Made by a program: the position numbers and the translations under genes. This document shows positions 6,518 to 14,083 of a stretch of 14,083 nt of DNA, one piece after another; position 1 is the first letter of the stretch, and each line of letters starts with the position of its first letter. The DNA is taken from NCBI GenBank assembly GCA_003501375.1, contig DNPO01000139.1:1-14083 (forward strand), given 5' to 3'. The notes below the pieces were generated by a model that ran no database searches, was not told the DNA's origin, and worked only from the letters and a program-made list of their open reading frames with translations. The stretch comes from Candidatus Sumerlaeota bacterium (GTDB lineage: Bacteria; Sumerlaeota; Sumerlaeia; UBA8349).

Positions 6518-7003
6518 TCAAACTTCGTGGAAGGCCGCTTCGATATAAAAGGTGCCAGATTCAATATTAAAAGGGATGACGATAATCGAGGTTTTTGTTT
6601 TGTGTTCCACAATGTGGTGCTTGCCCTGGATCATGGTGGGAATGGCCATTTCAAACTTCATATTCAGTTTGGCTAACCCAGCACGCGCCCCGCCGGAAAT
6701 CATGTTCGTGAGCTCTCCCACGCAATCCAAAACGTCAGGGCTGACACTTTCAAATTTTTCACAGAGCATGGCGGAAGCGATTTGAAGAATCACCGATTCC
6801 GGGAAAACAAGTGCCATGGAACCGCTGATTTTTGCGCTGGCCATGCCGATGATACCACTGACATCGCCAGTTGGCTCCTGCCCCACCTTGATGAAGGGCT
6901 TGAGCGGCTTGGCGTCAATATTTGCCATTGTCTTAAGGACATTCATCGTGGTTTCAAGGAACGGACGAATGACTTCCGCCCGGATTTCCGTAATATCTGC
7001 CAT
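6518..7003 (-). CDS. cheX: CheX-family CheY-phosphate phosphatase
   Basis: 161 residues, the usual CheX length. CheX-type proteins dephosphorylate CheY or other response-regulator receiver domains. The family core is clear: a first helix FLETTMNVLKTMA (about 15-27), GDVSGIIGM (47-54), GSMALVFPES (61-70), then the catalytic helix with Glu97 and Asn100 of the ExxN motif in CVGELTNMISGGA. It ends with a conserved-looking IIVIPF...GTFYIEAAF strand pair. The frame is open up to 7234, but ATG 7003 is chosen because AAGGAG lies 9 bases before it and family similarity starts just after it. No other chemotaxis gene is in the window, so its partner is unknown; it may serve a receiver protein controlling pili or c-di-GMP rather than flagella. 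It has its own upstream promoter and a strong terminator. Confidence 0.9.
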   Translation of the reverse strand: MADITEIRAEVIRPFLETTMNVLKTMANIDAKPLKPFIKVGQEPTGDVSGIIGMASAKISGSMALVFPESVILQIASAMLCEKFESVSPDVLDCVGELTNMISGGARAGLAKLNMKFEMAIPTMIQGKHHIVEHKTKTSIIVIPFNIESGTFYIEAAFHEV

Positions 7004-7012
7004 GAATGACAA

Positions 7013-7018
7013 CTCCTT
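7013..7018 (-). promoter_or_regulatory. Ribosome binding site that fixes the cheX start
   Basis: AAGGAG on the minus strand, 9 bases before ATG 7003. It excludes the longer open frame that reaches 7234, whose extra residues (HFLPRGVYILFQ...) do not resemble CheX. Confidence 0.8.
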
Positions 7019-7061
7019 ACCCTTCGCTACGAGTGATGATCTGTTGGCGCTACGCGTACAC

Positions 7062-7090
7062 ATTATACGGAACGCGGAGACGCAATGCAA
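7062..7090 (-). promoter_or_regulatory. Sigma-70-type promoter of cheX
   Basis: The minus strand has a perfect TATAAT -10 (7062-7067), 17 bp from TTGCAT (7085-7090), a partial -35. The predicted start is near 7055, giving a leader of about 50 nt to ATG 7003. Confidence 0.55.
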
Positions 7091-7228
7091 TGTTCGTCTT
7101 TGCGCGCTTTTCTCTTTCCCTGTGGGAGAAAAAGACCTAAGATGGCTCCACAGCGGCGTTTTGCGCCCGGCGTTCTTTTTACCCTTCGCCGCATCTTGGA
7201 AAAGTATATACACCCCACGCGGTAAAAA

Positions 7229-9898
7229 ATGCAAGCCAAAGATTTGAAAACCCCTCCTAATCCTGATTTTGATGCGTCGGTTCCCGAGGAGGGTGTTGAG
7301 GCGGAATCGACTGCCTCCGATACGAAAATCGATCGCTACATTTCCAAAGAGGTGCAGCGTTTCATGCGCGACACCATTGAGGAGTATGGGGGAACTGAGG
7401 TTTTTTTCGTCGGGCGGCTAAATGAGCATACCGTGGTGGTGGAAGCCGAGGCGCTCGCTTTTGGCAATGACAGCGCGGTTCCGGTCATTGATCAGTCGGT
7501 TGCGCCAGGCAACGTGATCATCCACAACCATCCGGGCGGCAACCTGATGCCGTCCGACGCCGATCTTGCCATCGCATCCCGTCTGGGTGGCATGAGCGTG
7601 GGGACGTACATTATCAATAATGCCGCGTCGGACATTCGTTTGGTGGTGCGCGCGATTCCACCGAAGGAAAAACAGGCCCTGTCGCTGGAAGAGCTGGAAA
7701 AGATTTTGCGCAAGGACGGCCCGCTGTCCAAGTCGATGACGCAGTACGAGGAACGTCCCCAGCAAATGGAAATGTTGCGCACGGTGGCGAACGCTTTCAA
7801 CGGAAACGGCATCGCGGTAATTGAGGCAGGCACGGGCACGGGTAAGTCGCTCGCCTACCTGCTGCCTGCGGTTTACTGGGCAAAGAAAAATGGCGAGAAG
7901 GTGGTGATCTCGACCAACACGATTAACTTGCAGGAGCAGCTGATTCACAAGGATATTCCATTTTTACAAAAGCATCTCGGGCTGGAATTCAAGGCCGAGT
8001 TGATGAAGGGGCGGGGCAACTATCTTTGCAAACGCCGTGCGCGTTTTCTGGGGACGGCGCGGGATTTTTTTGCGGAAGAGGGTGAAGCCGCCGAGTTGAC
8101 CGCGATTTTAGAATGGGCGAAAAATACGCAGGAGGGAAGCCTGAGTGAACTGGGCTTTATCCCCGGTGCAGACGCTTGGGATCAGGTGGCGAGTGACGGC
8201 GACAACTGCCCAAATATAAAATGTGGCGATTACGCGACCTGTTTTTTCTTTCAGGCGCGGCGGCGGGCCTCTGCGGCGGACGTTATTGTCGCGAATCACC
8301 ACTTGGTTATGGCTGACCTGGCGGTGCGACGCGAGACCGATAATTATACTTCATCTGCCGTGTTGCCCGCTTACAAACGCATTATTTTGGATGAGGCGCA
8401 TAATATCGAGGACGCAGCGACGAGTTACTTCGGGATTTCGATTACGCGCAAAACGCTGTCGCGAGTGCTCAACCGCTTGATCCATCGCCGCCAGTCGCAT
8501 GTGGGGCTGTTGCCCTTTCTGCGCGACAAACTCATTTATTACGGTTACAACAACCCGATGAAGTCACAGGTGGAGATGATCGGGCTGATTGAAAATAAAC
8601 TGATGCCGTTGCGGGCGGAGATTGCCCATGCGCTGCGTAGTCTGATGGAGGAATGCGCGGCTGCGGTTTGTTCGCACGAACGACGTCCCTTGCAACCGGG
8701 TGTGGAACTGACGATGCGCATCACGCCCGAGGTGGAGGAGCAGCCCTTCTGGCAACGCATCTTGAACGGTGAGATCAACTCCTGCGTGACGCTGATGAAC
8801 GAGATGGCAGCGGGCCTTAAGCAGGTGCGCGATGCGCTGGCGAAACTTCCGGAGAAGGATCGCGATGAGTTTGAAAGCGCGATGGGCGAACTCAAATCGT
8901 TGGCCAACCGCATGACGGCGCGGGTGGACGAGTTCCGCAATTTTTACACCCTGTCGGAGAATCGCTGCCGTTGGATTGAAGCGCGCATGACGCGCAGTTC
9001 TAACGATGCCATTGTGCGGCTGCACTCGCTGCCCTTGCAGGTGCAGCAGGATTTGCACGACACCATTTATGTTCACACGCCCACCATTGTGATGACTTCG
9101 GCTACGCTCAGCGTGGACAAAAAATTCAGTTTCTTTTTGAGCCAAACGGGGCTGGATGGCAACCACGGCAGTAAGGACGTTTTTAATCGTGTGGAAACGC
9201 TGCACTTGGAAACGCCGTTTGACTACGAGCGGCAGGCATTTGTGGGGATTCCGCTCGATCTGCCCGAACCGCGTGAACCGGGTTTCAACAACGCGGCAAT
9301 GGAATTGCTGGAGCAGGCGTTGCAGATCACCAAGGGCGGCGCGTTCCTCCTGTTCACCTCGTACAGCCAACTCGAAACCTTCTATCGCAAAATGTCGCCG
9401 CTGCTGCAAACGCTGGGTTTCACCTGCATGAAGCAGGGGGTGGAGAATCGTCAGGAATTGCTGCAACGCTTCAAGAACGACATGCACTCCGTGCTGTTTG
9501 CCACGTCGAGTTTTTGGGAAGGCGTTGATGTGCCGGGGCATGCACTGCGTTTGCTGGCGCTGGTCAAACTGCCCTTCCGTGTGCCAACTGACCCGTTGGT
9601 TCAGGCGAGGGTCGAGCGGTTGGAAGCGCTCGGGCAGGATTCATTCAGCGAGTATTCTGTGCCACAGGCGGTGATTAAATTTAAGCAGGGTTTCGGGCGC
9701 CTCATCCGCACCAAGGACGACTACGGCGCGGTGTTGATTCTGGATCGGCGCGTTTCCACCAAGTCCTACGGGCAGGTATTTTTGCACTCGTTGCCCAGCG
9801 CGACTGCGCATGCCAAGCCTACGAAGGATTTGCTGAATGATTTGGACGGGTTCTTTAAAGAGTTTGGAAAACCCAAAGAAACCAAGGAGAAAAAATAA
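7229..9898 (+). CDS. dinG: DinG/XPD-type Fe-S DNA helicase with N-terminal RadC-like JAB (JAMM) domain
   Basis: 889 residues. Residues about 35-142 form a JAB/MPN domain: HNHPGGNLMPSDAD gives the complete JAMM zinc motif His99-x-His101-x7-Ser109-x2-Asp112, with Glu57 as likely partner; the HNHPxG style is closest to RadC. A superfamily 2 helicase follows: Q-like motif YEERPQQ (173-179), Walker A EAGTGTGKS (199-207), DEAH box (388-391), motif V FWEGVD (762-767) and motif VI QGFGRLIR (820-827). Four cysteines (267, 327, 332, 338), the last three spaced C-x4-C-x5-C as in E. coli DinG, should hold a 4Fe-4S cluster. DinG proteins unwind 5' to 3' and resolve R-loops, D-loops and G-quadruplexes. The JAB domain is not part of classical DinG; Firmicute forms carry an exonuclease there instead. 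ATG 7229 has only a weak ribosome site, but the next in-frame ATG (codon 46) would cut into the JAB domain. Its TAA overlaps the next gene. Confidence 0.93.
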   Translation: MQAKDLKTPPNPDFDASVPEEGVEAESTASDTKIDRYISKEVQRFMRDTIEEYGGTEVFFVGRLNEHTVVVEAEALAFGNDSAVPVIDQSVAPGNVIIHNHPGGNLMPSDADLAIASRLGGMSVGTYIINNAASDIRLVVRAIPPKEKQALSLEELEKILRKDGPLSKSMTQYEERPQQMEMLRTVANAFNGNGIAVIEAGTGTGKSLAYLLPAVYWAKKNGEKVVISTNTINLQEQLIHKDIPFLQKHLGLEFKAELMKGRGNYLCKRRARFLGTARDFFAEEGEAAELTAILEWAKNTQEGSLSELGFIPGADAWDQVASDGDNCPNIKCGDYATCFFFQARRRASAADVIVANHHLVMADLAVRRETDNYTSSAVLPAYKRIILDEAHNIEDAATSYFGISITRKTLSRVLNRLIHRRQSHVGLLPFLRDKLIYYGYNNPMKSQVEMIGLIENKLMPLRAEIAHALRSLMEECAAAVCSHERRPLQPGVELTMRITPEVEEQPFWQRILNGEINSCVTLMNEMAAGLKQVRDALAKLPEKDRDEFESAMGELKSLANRMTARVDEFRNFYTLSENRCRWIEARMTRSSNDAIVRLHSLPLQVQQDLHDTIYVHTPTIVMTSATLSVDKKFSFFLSQTGLDGNHGSKDVFNRVETLHLETPFDYERQAFVGIPLDLPEPREPGFNNAAMELLEQALQITKGGAFLLFTSYSQLETFYRKMSPLLQTLGFTCMKQGVENRQELLQRFKNDMHSVLFATSSFWEGVDVPGHALRLLALVKLPFRVPTDPLVQARVERLEALGQDSFSEYSVPQAVIKFKQGFGRLIRTKDDYGAVLILDRRVSTKSYGQVFLHSLPSATAHAKPTKDLLNDLDGFFKEFGKPKETKEKK
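9884..9889 (+). promoter_or_regulatory. Ribosome binding site inside the helicase 3' end
   Basis: AAGGAG, 8 bases before ATG 9898, lies in the last codons of the helicase. Together with the TAATG stop/start overlap this indicates translational coupling. Confidence 0.8.
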
Positions 9899-11178
9899 TG
9901 CCGCGTCTTTCCGTTTGCCTGATGGTTGTCTGGATGTTTTTGCAAAGCCTTGCTTTTGCCGAAGAAGGCATGATGATTATTTCCGATCCCGAACAACAGC
10001 AGGCTATTGCGCGTGCCAAACAAGTGCTTGTCTTGGATACGGTGCAACAGCGCGCTAACGTCCAGGTTGTTTTTTCGTGTGCTGATTTGCTGGTTTCCAA
10101 GGGCGATAAAAAAGAGGCCGCGCGCTTTTACCTAGAAGGATTGAAAGTCGACTCTTGGAATTTTGAATACCAGTTGAAGGCTGCGCGATTGCTGAAGGAA
10201 CTCAATCGAAAAACGGAAGCGGTTGAACGATTGAACGCCATTCTTAAGCGTGAAGAAGGCGCATCGGAAAAAGCGCCCAGCGCGGAGATCGCCGCCCAAG
10301 CCCAAGCATTGCTGGCAGAAATTGCACCGGCCGGCGTTTTATCCGCTGCGCCTGCGGTACAGTTGGATGCCATTACTACCGCGCCCTTGTCCAATGTGAA
10401 AATGACCATCGTCCCCATTGGGAATGTGAATGAAGTTCATATCCGCGCCGTGGCGGCACGCATTCAGGCCATGACCGGCGTTAACCTGCGTTATGAAGGG
10501 CCGATTCTTAATCCCGGCAATGCAGACCGCACGCAGGGCGATATCATGCTGGAGGATATGATCAACAAGATACAAGGTCGAGTGGCTCCTCAGGCAATGG
10601 ATGCCATGTTGGCGCAGGCCCACATGCAACGGAGCGATTTGACCACATCTGCCAAACGCAAAGAATTTATCTTGGCCTTTTTTCAGATAGGCAAAGCGCC
10701 TGCTAAGATCGTACAAGATTTTGAAACCAAATATGCCGCTGCACAAAAACAACAACAGTATTCCACGACGCGCATGTTGTACTGGATGAAAAAATTACGT
10801 CCGTTGCCCCAGGAACAAGGTTTTGCGGGATTTATTGGAATCACCGACAAGGATATTTTTGACGGGGAAAAACCAGAGGCCTCCAACTTTCTCTTTTCCA
10901 CCAGCAGCGAAACGTATGCGCTGTGTTCCTACCATCGTTTTACCTGGGAGTTTTTGCAGAAGCCGGTCGATCAAACCACTCAGTTTAAACGCACGCAAAA
11001 TTGTTTGCTGTGGGGTGTGGCAAACTTGTTGCACATGCCGGTTTGTAACAACCCCGGGTGCGCGCGCAACTACGCTAATGATCAAGCAGAAGCGGATCGT
11101 TCCGGTTCCAACTGGTGTCCGCAGTGCATGAAAACTTTGCAGGAAAAAATCGCAATTGCAGAAAAAAGCACAAACTAA
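9898..11178 (+). CDS. Exported TPR protein with catalytically dead archaemetzincin-like domain
   Basis: 426 residues. A signal peptide (1-21, hydrophobic core then AFA before Glu22) predicts export. Residues about 35-142 are alpha-helical and TPR-like (KKEAARFYLEGLKVD, RKTEAVERLNAIL). From about 168 the sequence follows the archaemetzincin (AMZ) family: MTIVPIGNVN...IRAVAARIQAMTGV, then GFIGITDKDIF (311-321), a NFLFSTSSETYALCSYHRF block (330-348), and the C-terminal zinc region. AMZ proteins have HExxHxxGxxHC-x4-C...C-x2-C. Here the aligned stretch is WGVANLLHMPVC, so the three zinc His and the catalytic Glu are Trp372, Gly373, Asn376 and Val382. The four structural-zinc cysteines remain (383, 388, 407, 410). 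It is therefore probably not a protease; a binding or scaffold role is inferred. It is translationally coupled to the helicase (one-base overlap). I know of no named homologue; assignment rests on motif order. Confidence 0.75.
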   Translation: MPRLSVCLMVVWMFLQSLAFAEEGMMIISDPEQQQAIARAKQVLVLDTVQQRANVQVVFSCADLLVSKGDKKEAARFYLEGLKVDSWNFEYQLKAARLLKELNRKTEAVERLNAILKREEGASEKAPSAEIAAQAQALLAEIAPAGVLSAAPAVQLDAITTAPLSNVKMTIVPIGNVNEVHIRAVAARIQAMTGVNLRYEGPILNPGNADRTQGDIMLEDMINKIQGRVAPQAMDAMLAQAHMQRSDLTTSAKRKEFILAFFQIGKAPAKIVQDFETKYAAAQKQQQYSTTRMLYWMKKLRPLPQEQGFAGFIGITDKDIFDGEKPEASNFLFSTSSETYALCSYHRFTWEFLQKPVDQTTQFKRTQNCLLWGVANLLHMPVCNNPGCARNYANDQAEADRSGSNWCPQCMKTLQEKIAIAEKSTN

Positions 11179-11213
11179 AGAGTTTTACAACAAGGTTGAA
11201 AAAGAGACGCTGC
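11179..11213. other. Short convergent intergenic gap
   Basis: 35 bp between the stop codons of the pseudo-archaemetzincin gene and the YfhO-like gene. Only a tiny CAAC/GTTG hairpin is visible; no clear terminator, so the convergent transcripts may overlap. Confidence 0.5.
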
Positions 11214-13679
11214 TTACCACTCATCCCGACGGAAGCGGCGGACCAACAGTACCAGCAAAAGCAATGAAACAGCGCTGATTGCCGCGCCTTGATACACCCC
11301 GTTGGGACGGTAGCGCATTTCGACCCGGTGTTTTCCCGCGGGAACCGGAACGGCGCATTGTGCCACGTTGGCGGGAAGAACGTGTTCTGATTTCCCATCC
11401 ACCGTTGCTTTCCAGCCCGGGTAGTAACTTTCGGCAGTAACCAATAAAGTGGGCGTTGCTGATTCTGTTTCGAAAACACGCGTTCCAGATTTGCCGCTTG
11501 GCACCGCGTGAACGGATGCGGAGGCGTCCACCTTGGTTATTCCCGGCGTGTCTTCAAAGGGTGCTTCCATGACTAACGCCTGGGTAAGGCAGTCGAACTT
11601 AGGACTGTCCAAGCACAGAACTTGTTCGTCCAGCGTGCTGTCTGATGGAACCAAAACGGGTTGGCACAGTCGAGCGGGCGTAGCGGCTTTGAGTTGATAG
11701 GCGTGCAGTGTATTTTCTCCGGCGGCGTCCATGTTCCAACTGGCAATCTCTTTCAATTCCGGCGCGGTAAGTTTCTGGTAGGAAAGAACAACGCGGCAAT
11801 CCCAAAGCGCCAGCAGTTTCCAATCCACTTTTTCGTCGACGAACCGCATTTGTCCGCCGGGGTTGAAGTCCAGCGGTAGCCCGGAAATTTGATTCATGAC
11901 AAGGCCGAAGCGCTTGGAATTAACGGGCGAATATCCGCGGAGGGTTGTTAGTTTGTGCATGATGGGGCGATTGGTCAGGAGTTCGGGTTGGAACCCGTCC
12001 GTCCGATAATCCAGTGCTGTATCCATACACAGGTAGCGTCCGCCGTCCTTTAACGCATTCTGCAAAAAGCGCACCCGCTCGGTTTCAGGATACTGTTTTT
12101 GAACAACGGTGGCGCGTGGCTGCGTACTCTGAAGCGGCCAGTTGGCGTGCAGCAAATCCCCAGCGCACAACAGGAAAAACAGGCTGCCTATGCAGAGGAC
12201 TTGTTTCGGCGTTTTGGCAAAAAATATACCCAGCAATAGCATTCCCGTGACGCTCCAAATCGCTACGAATATGCCCGTATGCAGGATGATTTCCGAGCGC
12301 ATTTGGGTTAGCGTTGCCAAGGCTTCGGGAATTTTTTTTATTGCGCCCGCGAAAATGTGCGCAGTGTCCGGAGTTTGCATCCAGTACTCTGCGGAGTTCC
12401 ACAGTCCAGCGCCAGCCAACACGCCCAGCAGCAAAAGCAATGCAACTATTGATGCGCCGCGTGCGCGCAGTTGCGTCCGCTGAATCAGCAGGCGATCCAG
12501 TGTCCAGGCGGAGAGTGCTGCGCTGCCGAAGGTGTAAAAGATAAACATGCGGCCCGGTTGTCGAAAGCGGTCGAAGCCTGGAATTATGTGATAGCCCAGC
12601 CAGAACACGGGCGAGCGTTTTCCCAGAATGAACAGGGCGGAAAGCACCAGCATCGCGACGAGAAAAATCTCAAACCGAATCGTGTCGCGTCGTTCATCAT
12701 CGCCTATGCCACAGAGCCAGCGCTGTTTGAAAATTGTGCGGCGTCCTAACAAATAAAGAAGGGTGAGGAAGAGTCCGCCCATGCTCAGGTAAGCGGTTAC
12801 TTCGCCGTAGCCCATTTGTCCCCAGTAACCGGGGCGCGTGGGATTTCCAAAGAAAAACGGAACGAGTTGTGTGAGCAGCATGCGCGGTTCCACTGAACCG
12901 TCGGTAATGTAACTCCATGCCGCGCCTTCGCTGGAGCGATCCCACGAGGCATTGGCGGTGACGGAGGTGGGCAGGAGTTGTACGGCGCATAAACCGAGCG
13001 CCAGTGCGCAACCGCCCGCGAACCAGAGTCCTTCACACCACGACCGCGCAAGCAGGAGTGCATAAAGCGCCAAAATGATAAGGGAATAATAGGCGATTTG
13101 GGGGTTGACGCTGAGGATCGAGAGCGCAATCGCGCTGGTGAACAAGGCGAAGTCCGAGCCGCGTTGGTCGGATTCATTTTCGATGGAGTTTCTCAGGCGG
13201 TCCCACGCCCAGAGCATCCAGGGGAGCCAAGCAATGGTGGTGATGAAAAAATGGCCAAGGTGCAGGCGGGCCAGAGCGTATCCGCTGAACATCAGCAGCA
13301 CACCTGCGAGGCAAGCGGATAACGCATGTTGCAAGCGGGGGCGCATCCACACAGCCATCCCAAAGGCTCCGAACCAAAGATGTACCAATAGAATCAGGTC
13401 TAGCGTTAGATTACTGGGCAGCGGCATCAGCAGCAGGTAGGGGGGGTAAGTGAAAAAGCCCAACACATCGCCCAGCAACGGACGCCCGGCAAAAAACCAC
13501 GGATTCCAAAAGGGAAATTCTCCCCGAGCCAGTTGTTCCTTGAACGCTGTCAGGATCGGAATGCCCAGGGTGACAATGTCATCGCCCGCAAGCGTTTGTC
13601 CCCCCAGCAGGAGCGGGTAGCCATAGAGTAGCGTAAAAAGGAAAAGAACAAGGGCGATGAGGGGAAAATTATTTTTCAT
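11214..13679 (-). CDS. YfhO-like large membrane protein (GT-C fold type)
   Basis: 821 residues. After the first membrane helix (about 6-26) comes AGDDIVTLGIPI (Asp33-Asp34) and GEFPFWNPWFFAGRPLLGD (53-71). This is the DD...W.P..F.G.P pattern shared by YfhO-family and related GT-C membrane proteins. About a dozen membrane segments follow to about residue 500, then an extracytoplasmic domain of about 280 residues. It ends in YYPGWKATVDGK...VPVPAGKHRVEMRYRP, the typical YfhO end strand pattern, then a last membrane helix and a basic RRFRRDEW tail. Family members are linked to glycosylation of lipoteichoic acid or other cell-envelope glycans; the substrate here is unknown. The ribosome site is weak (GGAA, 5 bases from ATG). 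It begins 36 bp after the HtrA-type gene on the same strand, so they are probably one transcript. It converges on the plus-strand operon. Confidence 0.82.
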   Translation of the reverse strand: MKNNFPLIALVLFLFTLLYGYPLLLGGQTLAGDDIVTLGIPILTAFKEQLARGEFPFWNPWFFAGRPLLGDVLGFFTYPPYLLLMPLPSNLTLDLILLVHLWFGAFGMAVWMRPRLQHALSACLAGVLLMFSGYALARLHLGHFFITTIAWLPWMLWAWDRLRNSIENESDQRGSDFALFTSAIALSILSVNPQIAYYSLIILALYALLLARSWCEGLWFAGGCALALGLCAVQLLPTSVTANASWDRSSEGAAWSYITDGSVEPRMLLTQLVPFFFGNPTRPGYWGQMGYGEVTAYLSMGGLFLTLLYLLGRRTIFKQRWLCGIGDDERRDTIRFEIFLVAMLVLSALFILGKRSPVFWLGYHIIPGFDRFRQPGRMFIFYTFGSAALSAWTLDRLLIQRTQLRARGASIVALLLLLGVLAGAGLWNSAEYWMQTPDTAHIFAGAIKKIPEALATLTQMRSEIILHTGIFVAIWSVTGMLLLGIFFAKTPKQVLCIGSLFFLLCAGDLLHANWPLQSTQPRATVVQKQYPETERVRFLQNALKDGGRYLCMDTALDYRTDGFQPELLTNRPIMHKLTTLRGYSPVNSKRFGLVMNQISGLPLDFNPGGQMRFVDEKVDWKLLALWDCRVVLSYQKLTAPELKEIASWNMDAAGENTLHAYQLKAATPARLCQPVLVPSDSTLDEQVLCLDSPKFDCLTQALVMEAPFEDTPGITKVDASASVHAVPSGKSGTRVFETESATPTLLVTAESYYPGWKATVDGKSEHVLPANVAQCAVPVPAGKHRVEMRYRPNGVYQGAAISAVSLLLLVLLVRRFRRDEW

Positions 13680-13715
13680 GAAGGTTCCGTGTGAAAAAGG
13701 GCTTGGTTGCGAAAC

Positions 13716-14083
13716 TCACTTTGCCACTGGCTGGATTTCGTAATCCAACTGAATGGGTTGCTTGTTGCGCAAGCCCTCCAGTTTAAGTTTTTCACCCACT
13801 GTTGCGCCATATAATTGTACCAGAAAATCGCGCCGATTCTTTACCACGCGTCCGTTCACTTTTTGGATTTGATCGCCGGGTTGCAGCCCCGCTTTTGACG
13901 CCGACCCATTTTTCTCCATGCGATAAATCAACGCTCCCTGTGTCGAGATGAGTTCCATCGACTGCTGCACGTAGGGCGTGATGTCGATTGCTTCAAAATC
14001 CAACCGTACCTGGCGCAACTTACCATAGGCGCGTACCTCTTCCAATTTGCGCTTTACTTTGTTGATGGGAATGGCAAAGCCGA
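13716..14083 (-). CDS. HtrA/DegP-type serine protease, C-terminal PDZ part (N-terminus outside window)
   Basis: Partial gene entering from the right edge; 122 codons visible. The visible start GFAIPINKVKRKLEEV is the characteristic end of the HtrA trypsin-like domain. One PDZ domain follows, with ALIYRMEKNGSASKAGLQPGDQIQKVNGRVV (the GLQPGD turn and NGR strand are typical). The protein ends soon after (YEIQPVAK), so it has one PDZ domain, as in DegS or HhoA, rather than two as in DegP. HtrA proteases degrade or refold misfolded envelope proteins and sense unfolded outer-membrane proteins through the PDZ domain. The catalytic triad is not visible because it lies outside the window. The YfhO-like gene follows after 36 bp. 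Confidence 0.88.
   Translation of the reverse strand, partial: GFAIPINKVKRKLEEVRAYGKLRQVRLDFEAIDITPYVQQSMELISTQGALIYRMEKNGSASKAGLQPGDQIQKVNGRVVKNRRDFLVQLYGATVGEKLKLEGLRNKQPIQLDYEIQPVAK

Larger units (their letters stand above)
7004..7228. other. Divergent intergenic region between cheX and the helicase operon
   Basis: 225 bp holding the cheX ribosome site and promoter, and a hairpin near 7110-7132 (TTTTCTC-TTT-CCC / GGGAGAAAA with a three-base bulge). A TATATA box at 7205-7210 may serve the plus-strand operon, but I see no good -35 partner. No gene is supported on either strand apart from the out-of-frame upstream extension of cheX. Confidence 0.6.

Noticed and set aside
7004..7234. N-terminal extension of cheX by 77 codons
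   Set aside because: The extra residues do not resemble CheX, and the strong AAGGAG site before ATG 7003 plus the promoter at 7062-7090 place the start downstream.
8564..9541. Open frame of 325 codons antisense to the helicase
   Set aside because: It lies wholly inside the helicase coding region. It is rich in His, Arg and Gln, as expected from the reverse complement of GC-rich coding DNA, and has no ribosome site or domain pattern.
10981..11178. Frameshift or sequencing error destroying HExxH in the archaemetzincin-like domain
   Set aside because: The frame is continuous on both sides of the site. The four downstream cysteines and their spacing are intact, and the replacements (Trp, Gly, Asn, Val) are scattered substitutions, not the product of a shifted frame.

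Overview
This window looks like chromosomal DNA of a Gram-negative-type bacterium, most likely from the PVC group (Verrucomicrobiota, Lentisphaerota or Kiritimatiellota). The main clue is the two short type IV pilins, which carry the Cys-x-x-Asn-Leu helix and the paired 'CP...DP.C' C-terminal pattern that I associate with that group. This is an inference. The window has no rRNA, tRNA, CRISPR array or recognisable transposon.

Left part (1-3840, all genes on the minus strand): a truncated multi-spanning membrane protein with a GT-C-like Asp-Asp loop (end lies beyond base 1), two paralogous type IV (pseudo)pilins, and a TMTC-like membrane protein with a TPR-like tail. The upstream pilin (1416-1790) has a consensus sigma-54 -24/-12 promoter, two tandem hairpins in its leader and a terminator after it. 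Three GCGCAA repeats spaced two helical turns apart lie further upstream and could be an activator site. A 35-bp inverted repeat separates this block from lon. This side is visibly more AT-rich than the middle of the window.

Middle part: lon (3841-6414, minus) with full ATPase and Ser-Lys protease motifs and a basic tail, and an orphan cheX (6518-7003, minus) with its own promoter and a strong terminator just before lon. Divergent from cheX is a two-gene plus-strand operon. Its first gene is a DinG/XPD-type iron-sulfur helicase carrying an N-terminal RadC-like JAB/JAMM domain. Its second gene overlaps by one base (TAATG) and encodes an exported TPR protein whose C-terminal half matches archaemetzincin, but with all four catalytic-zinc and base residues replaced and the four structural cysteines kept.

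Right part (11214-14083, minus, convergent with the operon): a YfhO-like large membrane protein 36 bp downstream of the C-terminal part of an HtrA/DegP-type PDZ serine protease that enters from the right edge.

The strongest candidates for new biology are the pseudo-archaemetzincin and the JAMM-DinG fusion that is translationally coupled to it. Next come the sigma-54 pilin control region with its phased repeats and the large inverted repeat.
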